Below are positions 5,128 to 10,164 of a stretch of 10,164 bases of DNA, in pieces (position 1 is the stretch's first letter; every line of letters begins with the position of its first letter). Both the position numbers and the translations under genes were made by a program. Under the pieces are notes generated by a model. The model was not told the origin of the DNA, made no database searches, and saw only the letters and a list, made by a program, of their open reading frames with translations. The DNA lies in contig DDNC01000014.1 of NCBI GenBank assembly GCA_002340985.1, positions 175,883-186,046 on the forward strand. The letters run 5' to 3'. The DNA comes from Firmicutes bacterium UBA2530 (GTDB lineage: Bacteria; Bacillota; Clostridia; Tissierellales; Sedimentibacteraceae).

Positions 5128-5706
5128 ATGAAAAAAATAATATTGGCATCAAAATCTCCAAGACGAATTGAAATGCTTGGAAGGTATATAAATGATATAA
5201 CAGTATTTTCTGCCGATGTGGATGAAGCTGTTCATGAAGGAGATTCACCTCAAACGTCGGTAATGAGAATTTCTCTGAAAAAAGCATTGGCTGCTTCAGA
5301 CCAATGCAGTCAAAATGGCGTAATAATTGCTGCCGACACAGTGGTATATCTCAATAGGATAATGGGTAAACCAAAAGATTACAGAGAAGGCTTTGAAATG
5401 CTTAAGTCGCTTTCGGGAAAAACTCATGAAGTATACACCGGGATATCCATAATTGACTCCGAAACCGGGAAAAAAATAATCGACTATGAAAAAACATCAG
5501 TTGAATTCAATTGCCTGACAGATGAATTTATCATGAGATATCTGGATTTGGGAGAATACAGAGACAAGGCGGGAGCCTACGGCATACAGGGTTACGGTGA
5601 GCTTCTTATTAAAGAAATACACGGATGCTACAACAATGTAAAGGGCCTGCCGCTTACAAAACTTAATTGCTTGCTGACAAAACATTTTTCTCATAATTTG
5701 CTTTAG
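5128..5706 (+). CDS. maf: Maf-like nucleoside triphosphate pyrophosphatase
   Basis: Cytoplasmic house-cleaning enzyme that hydrolyses nucleoside triphosphates to the monophosphate and pyrophosphate. The 192 residues match the family's usual length. Visible motifs are LASKSPRR at the N-terminus (6-13), DVDEAV (30-35), AADTVV (68-73, with the catalytic Asp70), GKPKD (80-84), GKTHEVYTG (97-105) and DKAGAYGIQG (146-155). The last motif is typical of the YhdE type, which prefers dTTP and UTP and modified pyrimidine nucleotides; that preference is inferred. Overexpressed Bacillus subtilis Maf inhibits septum formation, and the gene's position before mreBCD fits the common Firmicutes order. AAGGAAG, overlapping the upstream stop, is the ribosome binding site. 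Confidence 0.96.
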   Translation: MKKIILASKSPRRIEMLGRYINDITVFSADVDEAVHEGDSPQTSVMRISLKKALAASDQCSQNGVIIAADTVVYLNRIMGKPKDYREGFEMLKSLSGKTHEVYTGISIIDSETGKKIIDYEKTSVEFNCLTDEFIMRYLDLGEYRDKAGAYGIQGYGELLIKEIHGCYNNVKGLPLTKLNCLLTKHFSHNLL

Positions 5707-5740
5707 GGAGATACTTAATCATTGCATATTGGAGGTTAAA

Positions 5741-6430
5741 ATGGACAATAATAATTACACCATAAAATCAATACCTGCGGATGACAGACCTCAGGAGAAG
5801 TTGCTTAAATATGGAGCTAATAACTTGTCTAACTCGGAACTTATTGCAGTAATATTAAGGACAGGAAGCAAGGATGAAAATGTAGTGATGCTTGCCCAAC
5901 GCATTTTGAATGAAGATGGCAGGGGATTGAGGAATATAGCTGAAGGAACGCTGGATAAGTTTAAATCATTTAAGGGCATAAGTGACGTTAAGGCATCTCA
6001 GCTCATGGCTTTGGCAGAGCTGAGCAAAAGAATAAGCACCCTGAAGCTTGAGAAAATAAAAATCTCATCTCCAGGTGATGCAGCTATGTTCTTAATGGAG
6101 GAAATGCGCTATTACAAGAAAGAATATTTTAAAATAATCTTGCTTGATACCAAAAATAATATTAAGAAAATTTCTGAGATTTCTGTCGGGAGTCTTAATT
6201 CATCAATTGTTCATCCAAGAGAGGTGTTTTCCGAAGCTGTTGCAAATTCGGCATCCTCTGTAATATTGGTGCACAATCATCCCAGCGGAGAATCTGAGCC
6301 CAGCCGTGAGGACATTTCATTGACAAACAGGCTTGACGAATGCGGCAAAATTTTAGGAATAAAAATACTTGATCACATAATAATCGGTGACGGGGTATTT
6401 TACAGCTTTAAAGAAGAAGGATTACTTTAA
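5741..6430 (+). CDS. radC: RadC family JAB/MPN+ domain protein
   Basis: 229-residue protein with a helix-hairpin-helix-like N-terminal part (LSNSELIAVILRTG 29-42; FKGISDVKASQL 77-88) and a C-terminal JAB1/MPN+ metalloprotease-like domain. The metal motif HNHPSGESEPSRED (178-191) supplies His178, His180 and Asp191 with the standard H-x-H-x10-D spacing. Despite the name, a DNA-repair role is not well supported in the family and the true activity is uncertain. I take the ATG at 5741, which follows GGAGG at 5731-5735; the in-frame TTG at 5729 overlaps that site. It sits between maf and mreB as in many Bacillota. Confidence 0.95.
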   Translation: MDNNNYTIKSIPADDRPQEKLLKYGANNLSNSELIAVILRTGSKDENVVMLAQRILNEDGRGLRNIAEGTLDKFKSFKGISDVKASQLMALAELSKRISTLKLEKIKISSPGDAAMFLMEEMRYYKKEYFKIILLDTKNNIKKISEISVGSLNSSIVHPREVFSEAVANSASSVILVHNHPSGESEPSREDISLTNRLDECGKILGIKILDHIIIGDGVFYSFKEEGLL

Positions 6431-6452
6431 TGAATTAGGAAAGGGAAAAAAT

Positions 6453-7472
6453 ATGGGATTCTTTGATATATTTACACAAAAAATTGGTATTGACCTTGGT
6501 ACATCAAATACATTAATATATGTCGGAAACAAAGGGATAATAGTAAATGAGCCGTCAGTTGTGGCTCTGAACGTAAACTCAAATGAGGTGTGCGCAGTGG
6601 GAGAATCTGCAAAAGCAATGCTTGACAGGACCCCGAAGACTATCAGGGCAATAAGGCCTCTTCAGAACGGAGTTATTGCAGATTTTGAAATTACTCGGGC
6701 AATGATTAAATATTTCATTGAGAAGGCCCTGAATCACAGGAGATTTATAAAATCAAACATCGTAATTTGTGTCCCGGTGGGTGTTACCTCAATTGAAAGA
6801 AGAGCGGTTGAAGAGGTAGCTTATGATGCAGGAGCAAAAAAGGTGAGGCTTATAGAAGAGCCAATGGCCGCTGCCATAGGCGCAGGGCTCAATGTTGATG
6901 AACCTGTTGGAAATATGATTGTGGATATCGGAGGAGGAACTACCGAAATAGCTGTAATATCATTGGGAGGAATAGTTGCATCCGACTCATTGAGAATTGC
7001 GGGAGATGATCTGGACATAAACATCAGAGATTACATCAAGCTTAAATATAAAATGGAAATAGGAATTGTCAGTGCTGAAAAAATTAAGATGACAATAGGA
7101 AATGCAAGCAAGAGATTTTATTTATCAGGCGCTTCTGAAGGTGAAAATCCTCCGCAGGAAATGCAGATAAGAGGGAGAGATATAGTTTCAGGATTGCCAC
7201 TGAATATGACTGTAACCAGCGACGAAATAAGAGAGGCAACTATTGAAACGGTCAACAACATTGTGAATGCCATTAAAAGAGTTTTGGAAAAAACACCTCC
7301 GGAGCTTTCATCGGACATTTATGCCAATGGAATTTACTTATCTGGAGGAGGAGCTTTGCTTAAAGGACTTGATATATTCATTGAAAAAGAAACAGGATTG
7401 AAGGTATATATTGCAGAGAATCCGCTGAACAGCGTTGTTATGGGCGCAGGTAAAATATGTGAATCTCTGTAG
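6453..7472 (+). CDS. mreB: Rod shape-determining protein MreB
   Basis: Actin-like ATPase that polymerises on the inner face of the membrane and guides lateral wall synthesis with MreC, MreD, RodA and PBP2. The 339-residue protein starts with a short amphipathic stretch (MGFFDIF). It shows phosphate-1 motif IGIDLGTSNTL (11-21), the VPVGVTSIERRAV block (107-119), EEPMAAAIGAGL (135-146), phosphate-2 DIGGGTTE (158-165) and the adenosine motif LSGGGALLKGLD (296-307). An ATG at 6453 with AGGAAAGG before it is chosen over longer in-frame starts inside radC. Between EKIKMTIG (209-216) and RGRD (240-243) the loop is several residues longer than I remember for standard MreB. Confidence 0.97.
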   Translation: MGFFDIFTQKIGIDLGTSNTLIYVGNKGIIVNEPSVVALNVNSNEVCAVGESAKAMLDRTPKTIRAIRPLQNGVIADFEITRAMIKYFIEKALNHRRFIKSNIVICVPVGVTSIERRAVEEVAYDAGAKKVRLIEEPMAAAIGAGLNVDEPVGNMIVDIGGGTTEIAVISLGGIVASDSLRIAGDDLDINIRDYIKLKYKMEIGIVSAEKIKMTIGNASKRFYLSGASEGENPPQEMQIRGRDIVSGLPLNMTVTSDEIREATIETVNNIVNAIKRVLEKTPPELSSDIYANGIYLSGGGALLKGLDIFIEKETGLKVYIAENPLNSVVMGAGKICESL

Positions 7473-7480
7473 GTGAACAT

Positions 7481-8323
7481 ATGGAATTTATTAAGAAATA
7501 CTTTAAAAGAATATTATTTTATCTTACAATTTTTATACTTATAGTCTTAATTGGTCTATCCTCTATCGGAAGAGTGGGGGGGACTAATTTAGGTTTTTTT
7601 GGAGGCATGGTTGCAGGTCTGCAGAAGGTAGTATTCAATACGGGACAGACTGTGACAAATTCCTTTTACTCAATTCAGGATATAGTGAGAATGAGAGAAG
7701 AGAACAACCTGCTTACGGATACGGTTCACGAGTTAAAGGAGCAGGTAAGGATTTTGGAAAATATAGTAAACAAATCTCAGGCGTTGGAAACAGAATATGA
7801 AATGAAAAAAAATCTTGACTTTAATCATGTGGTCGGACAAGTCATTGCGCTTGACGATTCAAATTGGTTCAGCAGATTTACAATAGACAAGGGTGAAAAG
7901 GACGGAGTAAAGAAAAACGATATAGTTATAAGTGCTGTTGAAACAAGCAAGGGAGTTGTACAGATTGGTCTTGTGGGAGTTATCACGGAATCGTCCTCTA
8001 CTTGGGCCAAGGCTGTTACTATATTGGATGAAAACTGTAAAATAAGCTTCAGAGATATAAATAATGATGAAAGCGGAATAATGCAGGGCAGCATTGACGG
8101 TACGGTAACTGGATATTTTTTTAACAGCAAGGCGGAAGCAGCTGTCGGTGATTCTTTGGTGACATCAGGTATAGGCGAAATTTATATTTCCGATTTATAT
8201 ATAGGGGATGTAAAGGAAGTGGTGGCTACAACAGATGCATCCACACGGAGAATTGTAATAGAGCCATCTGTTGATTTCACAAAGTTAAACAGAGTGTATG
8301 TGCTGAAGGTAGACAGGGAGTAA
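7481..8323 (+). CDS. mreC: Rod shape-determining protein MreC
   Basis: Bitopic membrane protein that links MreB to the periplasmic/outside part of the elongation machinery and activates PBP2. The 280 residues comprise a basic cytoplasmic tip, one membrane helix (about 11-29), a coiled coil (about 70-108, with MREENNLLTD and repeated E/L/K heptads) and the extracellular beta-barrel domain (about 117-278). The barrel includes VVGQVIALDDSNW and the family block TSGIGEIYISDLYIGDV (228-244). AGGTGA overlapping the mreB stop is the ribosome binding site, with an 8-bp gap between the genes, so translation is probably coupled. Confidence 0.95.
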   Translation: MEFIKKYFKRILFYLTIFILIVLIGLSSIGRVGGTNLGFFGGMVAGLQKVVFNTGQTVTNSFYSIQDIVRMREENNLLTDTVHELKEQVRILENIVNKSQALETEYEMKKNLDFNHVVGQVIALDDSNWFSRFTIDKGEKDGVKKNDIVISAVETSKGVVQIGLVGVITESSSTWAKAVTILDENCKISFRDINNDESGIMQGSIDGTVTGYFFNSKAEAAVGDSLVTSGIGEIYISDLYIGDVKEVVATTDASTRRIVIEPSVDFTKLNRVYVLKVDRE

Positions 8324-8347
8324 CAGGATAATCGAAAGGTAGTAAAT

Positions 8348-8839
8348 ATGAAAAGATTTGGATTAATGGCCTCTATGATTGTTACAGGTTTTGTTATTCA
8401 GACATCATTGCTTGGTTTTTTTAATATATTTGGAGCCATACCAAATATTCCTCTTATGCTGGTCGTTATATTTTCAATGATGAGTGACGGTGTAACAGGC
8501 GGAATATTAGGCATTATGACAGGGGTATTGTATGATACCATGATTTATGATGTGTTTGGTATACATACGGTTATTTTTTTTGTAATTGGTGCACTGATAG
8601 GAAACTACAGCGAGTACATGCTGAGAGAAAATAGTGCTTCATATGCTGTTGTCACAGCCATATCAACGGCTGTAATGCATTTTCTCATGTATTTGATTTT
8701 ATTTTTCCTCAGATACAAAGTCGGAAATGCAGGAGGTATTCTTTATGGTATTGTTATTGAAATACTATTGAATACGGTTTTGGTTATTTTTTTACTGAAA
8801 GTCGTAATCAGGGTATTTAATAAGCTTAATGTTAAATAG
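8348..8839 (+). CDS. mreD: Rod shape-determining protein MreD
   Basis: 163-residue integral membrane protein with about five hydrophobic segments (near 6-26, 34-44, 51-63, 72-88 and 101-121, plus a C-terminal one at 132-152). The central block IPNIPLMLVVIF (31-42) followed by a Gly-rich segment and GVLYD (59-63) is characteristic of MreD. It bridges MreB and MreC in the elongasome; sequence conservation in the family is low, so position between mreC and PBP2 carries much of the weight. The ribosome binding site is AAAGGTAG at 8335-8342. Confidence 0.93.
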   Translation: MKRFGLMASMIVTGFVIQTSLLGFFNIFGAIPNIPLMLVVIFSMMSDGVTGGILGIMTGVLYDTMIYDVFGIHTVIFFVIGALIGNYSEYMLRENSASYAVVTAISTAVMHFLMYLILFFLRYKVGNAGGILYGIVIEILLNTVLVIFLLKVVIRVFNKLNVK

Positions 8840-8850
8840 AGAGGTGTAAA

Positions 8851-10164
8851 ATGAGCCTGCCAAAATTTTTAAAAAACAGATACAATATTTTATACATTGT
8901 TATAGTCTTCATGCTGTGTGTGCTTGGATTCAGGATGGCTGTGCTGACCATCGTGGAAGGTGAGGAATATAGAGCTGCTGCTGATATTAAGAAAATCAAG
9001 GATATTCCTGTAAAGGCGCCAAGAGGTAAGATATTAGACAGAAACGGTGTACTTCTTGCAGACAATGTATCAAGCTTTACAGTGCAAATGTTTAAAGATG
9101 AAATAAATCCGAAAAAATTTAACGACATATCATATGTCCTGTCCAAGATACTTGATGATAACGGTGAAAGACCAATAGATGAATTTCCTATAGAGCTGGA
9201 TACTTTTGATTATATAGATGAGAGTATAGAAAAGGTATACAGAATAAACGAGAGTCCTGAGAGTCAGGTTTCAACCGATGTGACAGAAGCTGTTTCCTAT
9301 GTTACGGCAGAAGAAAAAGTAATTCAGGCAGTTAAGAACAATGTGGACGAATGGCTTAATTTTGCTACGGAAATATACGGGAAAGAATTCAATGTAAAAA
9401 AAAGAGCCTTGGACATTCTTAAGAGAGATGTTGAGCTGCCCATCAGACTTGAAAACAACCAGTTCGTCTTTGATATTTCCGAAATGGAGAATAAGGATGA
9501 AGGCACAGACAGCATTCCTGAAAATAGTGCAGTGCAGCCTTCAGACATCCAGACTGTCACAGATGGCGGGGAGACTGTTGAATCGAAAGAGGATCCAATA
9601 AAAAAATGGCTTTCAGAAAATGGCTTCAATGAAAAATTAGGTCCTGAGCAAGTTGTTGCTAAGCAGCTTGTTAAAAATAACAAGTATCTTTCCGGCTTGT
9701 TTTCAAATTCCAAGGTAAGAAAGCTGTCCTACGATTTCATAATGTCTAAGGGGCTTGAATCAAATATAAAATTGGTAGAATATTCATTTGTCCAGGATGA
9801 ATATTTTAAAAATGTAAAAAGAACCCTTAACGCGAACCATGAGGAAATAACCATGTCTTCATCGGCGAAGGATGATTTTGTGCTGCTTACAATGAAATAT
9901 TCTCTTGACAGCCTGCTACAAAAGGTATATGGGTCTGAAACAAAAATTATTCCCGGAGCAATGCTCATTGAAAGGCTTAAGGACATATATCCGGACCTGC
10001 CCGTACAATTTGTTGAGGACAACGGATCTGGAAGTTTTGAGTTTATAGATGCAGACTTAAAGGAAAAATATTTAAGCCGTAACAATATGGAGCAAGATAC
10101 GGAGCCCTACAGCTTTATAAAGCAGCTTTCATTTAAAAACTATGAGCTGCTTAAAAACCTGATA
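8851..10164 (+). CDS. mrdA: Class B penicillin-binding protein, PBP2/MrdA type (3' end outside the window)
   Basis: Start of a membrane-anchored peptidoglycan transpeptidase of the elongasome; 438 codons are open to the right edge with no stop. A single N-terminal membrane anchor (about 11-31) is followed by the class B signature APRGKILDRNGVLLADN (about 58-74), which opens the pedestal/dimerisation domain. What follows is unusually long: an acidic, helix-rich stretch to about 210 and a low-complexity Asp/Glu/Ser/Thr segment at about 211-250. Residues 250-438 (KKWLSENGF onward) are more ordered but not recognised. No SxxK, SxN or KTG transpeptidase motif is reached, so catalysis cannot be confirmed from this window. 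AGAGGTG precedes the ATG 11 bp after mreD. The mre context points to PBP2 rather than a division-type PBP3. Confidence 0.9.
   Translation, partial: MSLPKFLKNRYNILYIVIVFMLCVLGFRMAVLTIVEGEEYRAAADIKKIKDIPVKAPRGKILDRNGVLLADNVSSFTVQMFKDEINPKKFNDISYVLSKILDDNGERPIDEFPIELDTFDYIDESIEKVYRINESPESQVSTDVTEAVSYVTAEEKVIQAVKNNVDEWLNFATEIYGKEFNVKKRALDILKRDVELPIRLENNQFVFDISEMENKDEGTDSIPENSAVQPSDIQTVTDGGETVESKEDPIKKWLSENGFNEKLGPEQVVAKQLVKNNKYLSGLFSNSKVRKLSYDFIMSKGLESNIKLVEYSFVQDEYFKNVKRTLNANHEEITMSSSAKDDFVLLTMKYSLDSLLQKVYGSETKIIPGAMLIERLKDIYPDLPVQFVEDNGSGSFEFIDADLKEKYLSRNNMEQDTEPYSFIKQLSFKNYELLKNLI

Noticed and set aside
9324..10085. Two minus-strand open frames over the PBP2 gene
   Set aside because: They are antisense to a continuous 438-codon plus-strand frame with clear PBP motifs; Ser/Phe-rich composition is typical of shadows.

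Overview
The window looks like a chromosomal segment of a low-GC Gram-positive anaerobe of the class Clostridia. The evidence is the AT-rich codon use, strong GGAGG-type ribosome binding sites, a DUF4321 protein next to maf, a NusG-domain-II/Gx-transporter pair, and the maf-radC-mreBCD-PBP2 order. A relative of Sedimentibacter or the Peptostreptococcales is a guess from gene order and cannot be settled here. I see no mobile element, tRNA, rRNA or CRISPR array.

Left part (1-2566, + strand). A MscS-type mechanosensitive channel is open to the left edge, so it is probably 5'-truncated by the window. It is followed by a hotdog thioesterase with the catalytic spacing of fluoroacetyl-CoA thioesterase FlK, then the ribonucleotide reductase repressor nrdR with its own promoter, then a DUF4241 protein of unknown function.

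Middle part (2567-3910). Between the convergent ends of the DUF4241 gene and a minus-strand corA lie 314 noncoding bases. They hold a run of palindromic modules: hairpins with different arms, related loops (CGACCG/CGAGTGG...GGAG/CGAG) and a recurring linker core close to CAACCGCAACGAG. This is the least explained part of the window. CorA probably starts at a TTG codon. Its promoter lies back to back with the promoter of the next operon.

Right part (3882-10164, + strand). One promoter precedes nine tightly packed genes: NusG-domain-II protein, Gx transporter (heptaprenyl diphosphate synthase component I-like), DUF4321 membrane protein, maf, radC, mreB, mreC, mreD and the start of a class B penicillin-binding protein (PBP2/mrdA type). 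The last gene runs off the right edge before its transpeptidase domain. Gaps are 1-34 bp, which suggests a single transcript. MreB, MreC, MreD and PBP2 form the rod-shape (elongasome) machinery that guides side-wall peptidoglycan synthesis. Maf and RadC are frequent passengers of this locus. The first three genes encode small membrane proteins of poorly known role.

Most of the window is ordinary core genome. The items that deserve a second look are the hairpin array, the FlK-like thioesterase, the very long N-terminal region of PBP2 and the small-membrane-protein front end of the mre operon.
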